Source: Saccharomycopsis fibuligera x Saccharomycopsis cf. fibuligera
Taxonomy: Eukaryota > Ascomycota > Saccharomycetes > Ascoideales > Saccharomycopsidaceae
NCBI GenBank assembly: GCA_001936135.1
Contig: CP012817.1
Coordinates: forward strand, 3,782,001 to 3,846,000
DNA: 64,000 bases
Reading direction: 5' to 3'
In this document: piece by piece, positions 30,707-41,449 of the stretch
Position numbering within the stretch: the first letter of the stretch is position 1
Layout: each line of letters begins with the position of its first letter
Program-made: the position numbers and the translations under genes
The notes under the pieces: generated by a model
What the model was told of the DNA's origin: nothing
The model's database searches: none
Seen by the model: only the letters and a program-made list of their open reading frames with translations

Positions 30707-31837
30707 ATGTCCTCCACGCTTCCTGCTGCGGCAAGCTCCACCATCGCAGCCATCGCCAGCGCCTCAGGCACCGCCGCCGCCTCCGCGGCGGCCGCATCGT
30801 ACTCCGCGGCGGCCGCCTCTGGCGACGGGTCCTTGTACGGCATGATTCCATCCTTTGGCGGCAACTTGGCGTTCACGGTGCTCTTTGCCTTCTTGGGGCT
30901 CATCCATGTGCTTCTTGCCATCTGGTACAAGCAGCGCTGGATCGGCGTGGCCTTCTTCTTCGGCTTGCTTCTCGAGGCGATCGGCTACGGCTCCAGAGCG
31001 GTGGCCCACGATAGCCCCGACAACAAGGACCACTTCCTTGCCCAGATCATCTGCTTGACCATCGCCCCCTGCTTTGTCATGGGCGGCTACTACTACTTGT
31101 TGGCCAAAATGGTGGTCATTTACGGCGAGCGCTACTCCATATTGGCCCCGATTTTCTACTCCTACATCTTCATCACCTGCGACATCATTTCGCTAGTGTT
31201 GCAGGGCGCCGGCGGCGGGATCGCCGCGGTTGCTCTCAACGACGACAAGGGCACGACCGGCGGCACCCACATCATGATTGCCGGGCTAGCGTTCCAGGTC
31301 TTCACCATGTCGGTTTTCTTGTTCTTCTGGACCCACTTCTTCTACAACATCTACTTTGGCTCCAACCGCGGCTTCGGCAACGAGCCAAGATCCAAGCCCG
31401 AAGGCACCAAGTTTTTCAACACGCAGTACAAGGACGACGTCTTTGACCCGAGCTACGCCCATGTCAGAAGACGCAGCCTCTTCAACTACTTCCCAATGGT
31501 CGTCCTCGTGGGCACCTTGGCCATCTACACCAGATGCATCTACAGGGTCATCGAGTTGGCCCAGGGCTGGGAGGGCTTCTTGATCACCCACGAGGACTAT
31601 GTGTTTGTGCTTGATGGCATGATGTTGCTCATTGCCGTGTCCGTGTTGGTGCCACCGTTCTATCCGGGCTTTGTCTTTGGCCGAAACAACACCATTGTCG
31701 TGCCAAAGTCCCTAAAGGCGAAGAAGAGAGACCACACTCAAGTGAACACCGCCGCCAACGACAGTGGTGCGCAAGAAAGCACGGCTGCGCACGAGAAGGA
31801 CAACCAGGAGTCCACGTCCGATGAGATCCAAAAGTGA
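30707..31837 (+). CDS. RTA1-family (Rsb1-like) seven-span membrane protein
   Basis: The product has 376 residues. The N-terminal 40 are almost only Ala and Ser. Seven hydrophobic spans follow, with RTA1-family landmarks: GLLLEAIGYGSRAVAHDSP after span 2, a QIICLTIAPCFVMGGYYYLLAK segment, then FITCDIISLVLQGAGGGIAA, a hydrophilic loop, and a C-terminal soluble tail. RTA1/RSB1 proteins are fungal plasma-membrane proteins linked to lipid (long-chain base) translocation and tolerance to azoles or sterol stress. Which CTG-clade paralogue this is cannot be told. Third codon positions are heavily G or C, unlike its neighbours, yet none of about 31 Leu codons is CTG. The gene sits alone between 2.6-kb and 3.6-kb intergenic regions. 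Confidence 0.88.
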   Translation: MSSTLPAAASSTIAAIASASGTAAASAAAASYSAAAASGDGSLYGMIPSFGGNLAFTVLFAFLGLIHVLLAIWYKQRWIGVAFFFGLLLEAIGYGSRAVAHDSPDNKDHFLAQIICLTIAPCFVMGGYYYLLAKMVVIYGERYSILAPIFYSYIFITCDIISLVLQGAGGGIAAVALNDDKGTTGGTHIMIAGLAFQVFTMSVFLFFWTHFFYNIYFGSNRGFGNEPRSKPEGTKFFNTQYKDDVFDPSYAHVRRRSLFNYFPMVVLVGTLAIYTRCIYRVIELAQGWEGFLITHEDYVFVLDGMMLLIAVSVLVPPFYPGFVFGRNNTIVVPKSLKAKKRDHTQVNTAANDSGAQESTAAHEKDNQESTSDEIQK

Positions 31838-31858
31838 GGTCGGCTCCTGTTCCCGCCG

Positions 31859-31903
31859 CCCGCCGTGCCCGCCGTGCTCGCCGCGCTCGCCGCGCTTCCC
31901 GCG
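31859..31903. repeat. 9-bp GC-rich tandem array just after the RTA1-like stop
   Basis: CCCGCCGTG x2, CTCGCCGCG x2, and a diverged fifth unit CTTCCCGCG lie 20 bases past the stop codon, in the likely 3' UTR. Confidence 0.85.
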
Positions 31904-32265
31904 CTCTCTCTTTTTCTCACACATTTTCGATTACTGCAACTTTTTCTCTATATTCTTTTTGTACTCTATTTTTTGTCGACCGGCCCATTTTTGATTCTTC
32001 TTTGCGTTCTTCTTGTCTTCTCAACATTGCCGTCTGCATGTGGCAGGTTTTTCTGTTTTTTTGGTTTTTTCTTTTCCATTTTTATTTGCACCAGCTATCA
32101 TTATTTTTGTTGTTGTTGTTGTTATCCAAGGCTCTACAAAATGTTTTGAATGTCTCAGTTTTCTCGCTCGTTAATCTCTGTTTCTCAGTTTGTGTACATA
32201 GACGAACAATAAAAGAAAAACTTGCAAAAGAAAACAGCCCAGAAAGCCGCGCCAGCGCCCCGCGC

Positions 32266-32293
32266 GCGGCTTTAGCGCGCATGCTAAAGCCGC
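32266..32293. repeat. 11-bp perfect inverted repeat with 6-nt loop
   Basis: The arms GCGGCTTTAGC and GCTAAAGCCGC flank GCGCAT. A T run follows at once. An RNA hairpin or cruciform is possible; its role is unknown. Confidence 0.82.
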
Positions 32294-32505
32294 TATTTTT
32301 CCATGCAGCGGTCCGCCCCGCGGTGGGAATCAACAGGAGCTTTCCCAGCACGCTTTGCCTCTCGTAGTAATACAAAAACAAACAACAAACAACAAACAAC
32401 AAGATCAAGCGCAGGGATCCATGGAGCCGCAACCACTCTTCGGACGTGGCTTTTGTGCTCTTCCCACTTTTCTCCTGGGGTGGGCCTAGCAAGCAAAAGA
32501 ACAAT

Positions 32506-32529
32506 CCCGCGGCCGCCCCCGCGGCCGCC
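32506..32529. repeat. 12-bp tandem duplication CCCGCGGCCGCC x2
   Basis: Two perfect copies. Related CCGCGGCGGCCGC blocks occur twice in the Ala-rich 5' end of the RTA1-like gene (near 30783 and 30805). Confidence 0.85.
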
Positions 32530-34287
32530 CGCGCTGCATGCTGGGGAAGATTTACGCCGTGGCGCTTCCGGTTTGCCTTTTTTGTCCTTTTTGCCTTTGG
32601 CCTTTGTACCCTCGCTTCCTCTTTTGCTGTTGTCTCGAAACTCAATTCGCGATAAAAACAATCAAAGCCATGGTGCAGCGAACTGGGACCAGGCGCTAGT
32701 GCTGCTACTGCTGGTCCCTGGCAAGCAGGAAGGAAGCAGGAGAGAATGTCTTCCTGTTTGGCGAGTGCTCGCGATACACAATTGCCCCGGGTTTTTGTTT
32801 CTAGAATACCTTGGTACATCTTGAGCAAGGCAAGTCGCTTGCAGGGGGAAAACAAACTTGTGAACATGTCAGCCAAATGTTGCAAGAGTGCGGCGCCGTA
32901 AACATGACAAAACCAGTGCCACAGCAACTGCTAGTCCTGTGTGTGCCTTCGACAACCTACCACCACATCGTCACCGCACCGTCACCTGTTCTGCTCTGCT
33001 CTGCTCTGCTCGTCGCGGCATTTCGCGGCGTTTCGCCCCGCCGATAATAGACAGACCTCAAAAGGCTGCTCGCGGGCACATACACCCATGTGCTCCTAAG
33101 TTACTCATGTAGACCTAGCCAACTTGCTCACTGTTTTTTTCACCTAGTGTGTATGTCTGTATACAAGAAACAGCGAAAAAAGAAGTAAAAGAATATATTC
33201 GCTCTTCATATGCGCATGCACCCGTACTTGTGTACACCAAACGGTAAATTGTAGCATGCAAGTGAACCGTCAGAGGCTCAAATTAGGAGCTGCTCAACAC
33301 AATCAATGATTGTGCGGGCAAAAACATGCCAAACTCAACCAATTTGTCCAGCTGCGCCCTTTTTGAGAACCAATAGTCCAAGTCAAAGTCCGCGAGGCAA
33401 AGTACACACACATTCTAGAATGCAATGCGCAGTACCTTTTGAGCCAGAGAGTTGTGTCACCGCCCAGAGCTTTGACTGATGGTGGCGTGACTTGAACTTG
33501 TTATTATTATTATTGTTATTATTATTGTCTTTTTTTTTCCACTTTTTCCAGCGCAGAGAGTTGTGCAGCGGCTCGGGTAAGGCGACGATGTTTCTGTGCA
33601 ATTTTGCACAACTCAACAGCATACCCTGAGTATCCACCGGTAAGGATGCGAAAACGGATGTGGCAGACAATAAAATAGGAGCCTATGACGTTCTCATTGA
33701 CGAGGATGATGATGATGGGCTGCTTTTCAAAATTTCTCATGCTGAGCATGCAGGCTTCCCAAAATCGGGCTGTAGGAGGATAAAGTTCCTGTACACTTAC
33801 TCGCTGACCAGCTGGCAGAACACACCAGGCAGCACGCTGGAGGGCGTTCGCTCTCGAGTCGTCTACTTGCAGGCCTGCCCAACATAGCACGCAGTGCACA
33901 CACAGCCAGTACAGCTAAGCGAGAAAGACAAAATGGCTTCAAACGCGAGGAGACAATAACGAAAAGGGTGCAGCGCTGAAGGCAATACTGCTATCAATGC
34001 CAGGCAATCTGTTCCATTCATGTGCAAGCAAGCCGGCTAAAGTTTTCCATCTATCGGCTGGCGTGGCAGGCTTCCTTAATGAATAATTTAGATCAGAAAG
34101 TATATTTGAACAACTCCCTAGCGAGTACAAGGTTTTCTATTTTATTTTATTTTATTTTTTCTTTTTCTTTTTTCCAACGTTATCAGTAAACTACATAGCA
34201 CCGACAGGCATGCTAAGTCGCGTAAGAAGTTGGCCAATTGACAGTTGGTGAAATTTCCGGCCGAGGATGACAATTGCCGGGAAAGTC

Positions 34288-34327
34288 AGTGGATCAGTGG
34301 ACCAGTGGATCAGTAGATCAATGGATC
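34288..34327. repeat. 8-bp tandem array AGTGGATC x5
   Basis: Five units with one change each in units 2, 4 and 5. Non-coding; no role assigned. Confidence 0.8.
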
Positions 34328-35396
34328 AAGGGAGAGCACCATGTGCCAGTTAGACGGGACCCCAACCTATTGCATCCCATACCAGACCCGACTGAAGTTA
34401 CAATGACGACACTAAGAAAGGCGTTGCAGCAATACCGACTACTCATGAATGCTTGGTAATCTTAACAGCCATTTCCCTGATGGCAGCTGTGTGCGTAGTT
34501 CGAGTTATCACTCATGTGTCTCGGCCAGCTTGACCAGCCACCCAGCCACTTCTTTTTCCTTTCTTTCTGCTTGTGAACTTTGGGGAAGGTTTGCTTGCTG
34601 TTGGCTAGCTAGCAAAACCAGAAGAGTTTCCAGAAACAAAAAGTCTCAAATTGTAGATTGACATTTGACTGGGGGACAAGCGGTAATTAAATAGTAGCTG
34701 TTAGTGCCTTGACACTGGCCCGACAAACAGCGAGACAAGATATTGCTGTTTGATTGACGGACAGATATGTGGCTAGACGAGGTGAGCTTGGTAGATTTGG
34801 TTCCAGGGTGCAGCGGCAGCGGAGGCGCAGAGAAGTCTCAGAGGTTCAGGTCTATCGCTACTCACACATTGCTTGAGCCGGGTGCTTAATGCCATGTTAC
34901 TCCAGCATCAGCACAGGCCACATACACACTGCTATTTGAGGATTGTCACAAGAAAACAAAACGAGGAAGAATTGCAGAGTAAGGAAAGGCGAGAAAAGGG
35001 TTAAGAGTTTATAGCACAGCGCATAGTTTTTAGCTTTGAAAAAAAAAAAAAAAAAAAAGTCAAATATTCTGTGCGTCGATACGCATGATGGTCTATGCAG
35101 AAGTTACAGCACACTGCATACACTGCAACTTTAGTGCTCCAGACATACACACAACATTGACACAATATATATACAACTGCACTCCCAGCACGTCCTTCAG
35201 TGCTCTTCCACCAGCCACCTGCTTTCCTTCTACCTCTTTTATACCCAGCTCTACTCATACTCACACGCTTTCCATCGTCGCCGTCGTCGCCATCGTCGTC
35301 CTCCTCCTCTCTCAGACTATCACCACCCATATCTCTTCTACAACCCATATCGCCGTCTAACTCGTCTTGCCCTTCCTAAGTATATCTAATATCACC

Positions 35397-37130
35397 ATGC
35401 AAGCCTGGTGGACCAGCCAGTTTGGCGGCCTCGATCCCTCTTACAACAGACTCCTGCATCCCATATCCTCCTCAGTAGCTCGCCAGCTGAGCATCGTTGA
35501 TACCCCAACGCGAATCCTTTCGCCAAAACCCAGACTAGCAAAGCCAAGATGCCTCTCTTTGAACATCGAACAACCACCACCGCTGCTCCATTTGGAAAAA
35601 AGAAAGTCGCATAACCCAAAACCAACTTCAAAAGTAAAGCCAAATACCCAAAGACCAAAATCAGAGATTTCAACTTATTTCAACGAATATACCCTACTAG
35701 TGCCCCAAAATCCGTATCTCGACAATGTGGTCCATCAGAGTGCCCCAAATGGTACCAGCGATACCCAGCCCACAACACAAGACTCACTAGGCATAATTAA
35801 GTGCATCCCTGAACATGCCTACTCCAATACCCAATCACACTCAAAACACTCTCCATATGGAAAATCTCAGCTCCAACTGAAAAAAACTCGGAGCAGCTTG
35901 CTCTTCGCTGACTCACCCCATTCGGAAGAGTACAAGCTTCATCAACGGAAACGCTCAGAGTACATTCTTAGCAAATCGGTGCTCAATTTTTTTGACGGCT
36001 TGAACAACGATGAAAAGTCATCACCTGCGGCTGCTGCGGCCCCACAATGCAATCTATGCCATTCACCTTTGGGCAGCAGCAAAACTTGCACCGCTAGAGG
36101 AAATACCTATCACAAGGACTGTATTCAATGTTACGATTGCAAGAAACCGTGCTTGAAAAAATTTTTTCGTTACAAAATCGAAGTTCCGGTGACGTTACCA
36201 TCTCATGCATCGCCTTTGGCACCAACGACGACAGCAGCAAAAAAATCAGAAGAGAAAAATCAATCAATGTGCTCTCCAGTAAGTCTGAACTTTGTATTTC
36301 CAAATAGCCAAGATTATAACGGCAAAGGCTGCAAGGACAATGACAAAGACGAAGAAGATAATATTAGTATCACGGCGCCTTTGAGAATCAACAGATCCAA
36401 GACCCAAAGTCTGAGACATACAAACCATACTACCGCCACCACAGCCACATCATCATCATCGTTTTCTTTTGGAAATGATGATATTTGTTATCCTTCATCA
36501 CCAAATGATTCCACGTTTGATCACCAAGGTTTATCTGCAGTGACTTCTCATACTTCTCATACTTCAGTCGAGAGTAATTTCGAAATGCACGGTCACAAAT
36601 ATGACCTAGCACACAGTTACACACACAATCAAAACCGAAACCACCAAAACGAACAGCGTCGCCCACTACCGCAAACACCGTCTCCCTCAAGTAATGCCAA
36701 AGCCACAACTTCTACCACGATTACTAAGGAAGTAGTGCTTTGCGAATATGACATGTTTAAGCGGCTCAACATGATTTGCCAGATCTGCGACACTGCTATC
36801 AGAGACAGCACCTACATTGACCTTGGCGAATCAAGTCAGAACAGCAACAACAAAATCCACCAACATCACATGGAATGCGCAATTTGCCATAAAAAGCCAT
36901 CGAATAATACCAATGATGGAAAAGAAAATGAAGAAGAAAAATTCTATCTACATAAAAAACACATGTATTGCCATAGTCACTACTTGCAGTACTTTGTTAA
37001 TTTGCATTGTGAATTATGTGGCTTGGATTTAAGTAAAGAATCAAATTTCAAGATGGTGGAAATGCCGCAATCGGGGGAAATTGTATACTATGATTCCCAG
37101 TGTTTTAAAGAATTGTTATCGAGGGCATAG
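35397..37130 (+). CDS. paxillin-like LIM protein with an insertion-split LIM1
   Basis: The first true ATG is 35397 (MQAWWTSQF), giving 577 residues. The N-terminal 210 are Ser/Pro/Lys-rich. LIM1 ligands are C218, C221, H239, C242, C245 and C248, but the last pair, C449-x2-D452 in LCEYDMFKRL, comes about 200 residues later. The insert is Ser/Thr/Asn/His-rich. LIM2 is complete: C461, C464, H488, H491, C494, C497, C525, H528. A LIM3 starts (C538, C541) but is incomplete at the C-terminus. The LIM1-LIM2 linker and H-x2-H pattern resemble Pxl1/Lrg1-type fungal proteins. No RhoGAP domain follows, so a Pxl1-like scaffold at bud-neck or tip is the better guess. Function is inferred only. Confidence 0.62.
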   Translation: MQAWWTSQFGGLDPSYNRLLHPISSSVARQLSIVDTPTRILSPKPRLAKPRCLSLNIEQPPPLLHLEKRKSHNPKPTSKVKPNTQRPKSEISTYFNEYTLLVPQNPYLDNVVHQSAPNGTSDTQPTTQDSLGIIKCIPEHAYSNTQSHSKHSPYGKSQLQLKKTRSSLLFADSPHSEEYKLHQRKRSEYILSKSVLNFFDGLNNDEKSSPAAAAAPQCNLCHSPLGSSKTCTARGNTYHKDCIQCYDCKKPCLKKFFRYKIEVPVTLPSHASPLAPTTTAAKKSEEKNQSMCSPVSLNFVFPNSQDYNGKGCKDNDKDEEDNISITAPLRINRSKTQSLRHTNHTTATTATSSSSFSFGNDDICYPSSPNDSTFDHQGLSAVTSHTSHTSVESNFEMHGHKYDLAHSYTHNQNRNHQNEQRRPLPQTPSPSSNAKATTSTTITKEVVLCEYDMFKRLNMICQICDTAIRDSTYIDLGESSQNSNNKIHQHHMECAICHKKPSNNTNDGKENEEEKFYLHKKHMYCHSHYLQYFVNLHCELCGLDLSKESNFKMVEMPQSGEIVYYDSQCFKELLSRA

Positions 37131-38240
37131 GCAATAAAGATTTTTTTCAACTCAAGTTGTTTTGCTCGACTGACTGAGTGGTGGTGTGTTTCTAGCTCCG
37201 GCCTTTTTCTGTTTCGTTAGCGAAAAAAGAAAGACTATTGGCTATCATCGCGTCTTTTTTTTTTTTTTTTTTGCTTTTTGTGTTTTTCTTATTTTCATTA
37301 CCAAACTGTACGAATAACGAGTTGTTTTTGTTTTTGTTTTTAATTTTATTTCTAATTTTGCTTCATAATTTTTCATTCGACTTACGACTTTCTACTGTTG
37401 TAACGGCTTTCGTCGTGTTTTATTATATTTTACCTTCTACTTCGCCAGTCCTCATTTTTCCTTTATTATGTTACTGCTTTTTACCTTTTTGCCATTTAGA
37501 AATTCTCAAGTTTACATTATTGTCCGACTTTATTTTATTGATATTTCGACTTTTCGACTATACATATAACAAAGTACCGTTTCACTCTACACGTTCATAT
37601 ACAACACCATCGCTTTACTACATTACTGCATACATAGAATATTGAGTTTTATTTAATTTTGTTTATTGTTTTTATCTTCATGTTTTGAGTATATTGGCTG
37701 GTAGCTTTCTCTGTGTTCTGTCCCGTGTGTTGGAAGAAAACGAAATAATTTCTCGGGCGAAGGCTGCATACACCTGCATGTAGACGATGTAATATAAAAC
37801 TGTTGTGTTGGGCTACAACTGAAAAATGCAGTAATGTGTCGACTATCCGAATACTGATTTCAAGTTTCCTTTGCTTGAACACACGCCTTCCAACAGTGTA
37901 TTTTTTTCTTTTTTGTGAAATTGAAGGCTGGTGAAACACAAAAGAGAGCAAAAGAGAAATTTGGAGTTTTTGAAGACAATCGTAATTTCAAGTTCGTACT
38001 AGCTCGTCAGAGTTACTAAAACCCGCGCTTTGTCTCTGTTTAGCTGATCTTTATTTTAATTTAATTTAATTTAATTTATTTTTTTTTCTTTGCTGTCAAC
38101 TCTAGAGCCTTGCTTGCAGTATTTTGTGACACCAAATCTTCCATTCTTTTTTTTTCAAGTTACACACTTGCAGCAGCTATTACTCAACGGCTAAAACAGG
38201 CTCTCTGCAACATTAGCCACCACAGATCAACTTAGACAGG
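37131..38240. other. intergenic region between convergent LIM and kinase genes
   Basis: T-rich 3' flanks with a TTTAA pentamer array near 38053-38080. A T-rich 135-codon ORF at 37238-37645 is a composition artefact. No gene is supported. Confidence 0.6.
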
Positions 38241-39764
38241 TCATTTTCCTTTCCGCTTTGAACTCAAATGCTTCTGAACCTTTCGATCCACCAACTCTCT
38301 GAATCCTTGGCTTTCTCCTACTGCCACATCGCCAAATCCGGTACCAATATCCCTAATCCATTGCTCTTTAGCCAACATCTGCACCGTGGTTCGTAAACTG
38401 GCATCAATATTTAAAAGTCCTGCCATCGAACGCCAGAGCCCCCTAGGCGTACTCTTAGAGACTATTAAGGTGCGTTCTGCATCTTTTCCCGCCGACAATA
38501 CTGATGCGGTTGTTGTGGTGCTTGTAGGCAACGTTCTCAAGAGCCGGAAAATACCTAACTCGATTCTAGCTAGTTGTTTTGCTAGTTTCATGTTTAGTAG
38601 TTTGTAGTGGTGCGGTTTAGCACCGGTATTAGTGTTAGTGGTATTTTCCAAGGTGATCAGATCAAGGGGGAGCGTTTCTTTGGTTATTGCGGTTTCATAA
38701 TCTCTCAAAATTTGCTCATCATCACCATTATCATTACCATTATCGGCATCATCGATATCATCGCCGATGCTATCATTATTACCGTTATCTCCTACTGCTT
38801 TCTGTCTTCGCTCCTTTTTCTGTTTCGTTAAAACAAGCTCCTCCTCAACTTCAACTTGATGAATTTTATAAGCCATGAATTGCGGGTCTCCGGCACTTAT
38901 TGTTTTCCATGGGTATCTTATTGCCTTACTTTGAACATTGCCTCCTTTACTCAAGATTGTATTATCATTATTGGCGTTCCCGTTAGACACAAATTGAGAA
39001 GAGCTTACCTCATTTACTAAAATGTACAAGATTATTCCAAGCGACCAACAGTCATTCTTGGTACCGTAGTAGTTTATGTTGCTTATTGCATCGGGGCTAA
39101 TGAAGGGGTCTGTGCCATAAACTCCAGTTGACTGTAGCTCGGAACTAACTGAATCAGCATTTTCATTTGCATTTGCACCTATATTTTCACTCCCATCGTT
39201 GTCTTTTGCTGCTGCTGTCGCGGTCTGTTGCGGTGATATCGGCGTCACCAAACAAGTACCAAAGTCAATGATTTTGATGTTTCCGTCGCTGTCCAAACAC
39301 AAATTATCAACCTTCAAGTCACGATGCGATATCCCGTGGCTATGCAAATACAACACCCCCATAACAACTTGCTTGAAAATTTGTAGTTTTTGTGGTGTGG
39401 AGGGTTTTCCATGGGTGAGGTATTCGGTCAATGTTACGGGATAGTATTGCATCACTAAGGAAATTTTCCTGCCGGCGGTGGGGATTGTGAATGCCATGGG
39501 GTCAACCTTGACGCTTATCACTTTAGCCAAGTATGTTGCATTGTCCTTGCTATTATCATTGCCATTTGTGGAATGTATAAGGTTTGAAATCTCGAACTCT
39601 TTCAAACATTTTGTCTTGTAGTCGGAGAACTTCTGCTTAATTTCGCGATTCATTACTTTGACGGAGTAAAACTGCTGTTCTTTGCGATTATGGTAAAGCA
39701 AGACCTTGGAACTTTGACCAGAGCCAATGTTTTGGATTTTGTCGCCTAGCTTTGTGCCGAACAT
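38241..39764 (-). CDS. Ser/Thr protein kinase, fungal HAL/NPR1-like group
   Basis: The product has 507 residues and is almost wholly kinase domain. Seen are the Gly loop GSGQSSKV (14-21), the ATP-binding Lys36 in YSVKVM, the catalytic HRDLKVDN (147-154) and the DFG (167-169). Then comes GTDPFISPDA, as in the APE-like motif, after an Asn/Ala-rich activation-loop insert. C-lobe sequence WSLGIILYILVNE and YPWKTISAGDPQF resembles the Npr1/Hal4/Hal5/Hrk1 group that tunes plasma-membrane transporters and pumps. A 60-residue Asp/Asn-rich insert lies near 320-350. All catalytic residues are present. The long N-terminal regulatory region typical of Npr1 or Hal5 is missing. Group membership is likely, orthology open. 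Confidence 0.7.
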   Translation of the reverse strand: MFGTKLGDKIQNIGSGQSSKVLLYHNRKEQQFYSVKVMNREIKQKFSDYKTKCLKEFEISNLIHSTNGNDNSKDNATYLAKVISVKVDPMAFTIPTAGRKISLVMQYYPVTLTEYLTHGKPSTPQKLQIFKQVVMGVLYLHSHGISHRDLKVDNLCLDSDGNIKIIDFGTCLVTPISPQQTATAAAKDNDGSENIGANANENADSVSSELQSTGVYGTDPFISPDAISNINYYGTKNDCWSLGIILYILVNEVSSSQFVSNGNANNDNTILSKGGNVQSKAIRYPWKTISAGDPQFMAYKIHQVEVEEELVLTKQKKERRQKAVGDNGNNDSIGDDIDDADNGNDNGDDEQILRDYETAITKETLPLDLITLENTTNTNTGAKPHHYKLLNMKLAKQLARIELGIFRLLRTLPTSTTTTASVLSAGKDAERTLIVSKSTPRGLWRSMAGLLNIDASLRTTVQMLAKEQWIRDIGTGFGDVAVGESQGFRELVDRKVQKHLSSKRKGK

Positions 39765-40160
39765 TGTGCGTGGTGTTGGTGTTTGGTCAATAGTGATCGT
39801 CCCTGCTGTGTAGTCTTATGAATCGTGGAGGTGTTCAATGTTGAAATGTTGAAAAAACTGGTGCTGCGGACGTGACAATAGAAAACGATTGACTTTCTGC
39901 GAGGGCTTGTAACCGACTCTTCCGGACTACCATACTCTATGAACTTTTGAGTATAAGCATAGCGTTACGCTAGCCTGATATCTGAGCAATTGCAAAGTAT
40001 GACACCTTTGCTTCAGGCCTATGATCTTGCTAAAATATGCTGTGTGTTAATGCTTTGCGGTGTACAGTAAGGAAAAATAAACAAATCTCCGCGCCTTTGG
40101 CTGACCATGGCAGTCGGACGATATACACTAACCCAAAAGGCCAACTACCTTTCTTCTTAT
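39765..40160. other. kinase promoter and 3' flank of the small secreted protein
   Basis: About 400 bases, no gene or clear motif. Confidence 0.6.
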
Positions 40161-40811
40161 CTAAGTTGAGGCCGTCGCCAGCACCACCGTCGCCAGCACC
40201 ACCGTCGAGACACCACTGGCTGGAGTCAGTGCAGTAACCACCACTGTATTCACTATTGTACCGACTTTCGTTCCTTTGCCGTGTTTATGTAGCATTCCTG
40301 GCAAATACCGACTCACGTAACTCATGAGTCCTTGTGCTAAACCAACAAAACCTAGCACGATGCCAGATTTTTCCACCTTGTTGTTTATATTGTCGCTGTT
40401 ATTGCCATTTTCACCATTATCACTATCATTATTATTATTTTTGGATGGCGATGTCGCGGATGGTGTGTTTTGTTGTTGTGCGGCAAGTTGCTGAGTTAGG
40501 GCTCGGTTAGCCATGTGTTTGTTGCTGTTGTGGATATTGATATTGTTGTTGTGGATGTAAAGCGGCACAAACATTCTGTTCGGGAGTCCTTTGGCAGTGG
40601 GCGTTGTGCCAGCTGTCGTGTTAGTCTTGCTTCTCGAAGATACCAAGATATTGCTTGTCATCGTGGCGGTGGCAAGCGATGCTATATTCAACGGCGGTAG
40701 CGATGGGGATGATGAGGATGAGACTGTGCTTCGTATTACCATTGCTGATGATATATGAAGTAAAGCGGCCGTGAAGACACATAGCGTTGCAAGCTGGTGT
40801 TTATACAACAT
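40161..40811 (-). CDS. small secreted Ser/Thr/Asn-rich protein with conserved hydrophobic block
   Basis: The product has 216 residues. A signal peptide is clear (LATLCVFTAALLHISSA, cut near 23). A Ser/Thr-rich stretch and an Asn/Asp/Gln-rich linker (110-144) follow. Residues 146-170 form a hydrophobic block with G-x2-G-x3-G spacing: VEKSGIVLGFVGLAQGLMSY. A Thr/Val-rich tail ends in a 15-bp repeat coding VVLAT twice. No known domain is recognised. The block matches, ungapped, one in the 460-residue protein at 43547-44929 on the other side of NUC1. It is probably secreted or cell-wall associated. There is no obvious GPI signal. Confidence 0.6.
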   Translation of the reverse strand: MLYKHQLATLCVFTAALLHISSAMVIRSTVSSSSSPSLPPLNIASLATATMTSNILVSSRSKTNTTAGTTPTAKGLPNRMFVPLYIHNNNINIHNSNKHMANRALTQQLAAQQQNTPSATSPSKNNNNDSDNGENGNNSDNINNKVEKSGIVLGFVGLAQGLMSYVSRYLPGMLHKHGKGTKVGTIVNTVVVTALTPASGVSTVVLATVVLATAST

Positions 40812-41449
40812 GTTGTGTTTTGCTATTCAAGGAAGATGTTTGCAATGGGAAAGACTACGGATATCGCCAGCAGCCAGGACCAGTAACTGTGTAGGAGCAA
40901 TTAAACGTTTATATATCGACAGAATAATTCGAATGCATCAGCAGAAGCCACTGCCATACAGGAATGGAGCGAGCCTGCCACTAGTGCAATACCTTCCCCC
41001 GTTCAAGGCCAACTGCTCTAGAGAGCACACTTGCAAGTTATGGATATCCTCAGGGCGAAGCTACGTTGAATGTATGAGAGCCTTGGTGGAATGTGATGCC
41101 GTACGTGTGGAAAAGCGTCGTTGAACATGGACCGGCTGTCACAAGCACTACCGAGCCATGTGTCTCGGAAAGCACTGCCAGTGGAACAATAATGTATTTG
41201 TTCCCTGTCTATCCAGTGGTTAGATCTTCTTCTGATCGACGATGATGGTGATCCAGACATAGACCTAATTAATCGATGACATGGTGAAAACGGCCTACGG
41301 TGCTCATCGCCTGCATGTGAAGAAAATCAAAACCAAAATCAAAACCAAAAAAAAAAAAAAAAAAAAAATTTTTCCCTCAACTCTTACTAGATCTACACGT
41401 CTTTACATACTGGCAGCTACTGGATACATCCTCCACCACACCGCCCACA
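40812..41449. other. divergent promoter of the small secreted gene and NUC1
   Basis: No gene. An A run of about 22 nt lies at 41348-41369, just before NUC1. Confidence 0.6.

Larger units (their letters stand above)
31838..35396. other. 3.6-kb intergenic region, GC-rich at its left end
   Basis: No convincing gene. The left part holds a 9-bp GC tandem array (31859-31903), an 11-bp hairpin (32266-32293), a 12-bp tandem duplication (32506-32529) and CTGCT pentamers (32991-33010). G+C falls gradually after about 33.1 kb. Further right are a trinucleotide ATT tract near 33500, an 8-bp array (34288-34327) and the pyrimidine-rich promoter of the LIM gene (35200-35390). Long ORFs near 32.1-32.9 kb lack features and conflict on both strands. 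Confidence 0.6.

Noticed and set aside
32082-32927. 281-codon ORF on the minus strand
   Set aside because: It starts in mixed sequence, spans the hairpin and tandem duplication, has no recognisable fold, and a 173-codon ORF runs on the opposite strand over the same bases.
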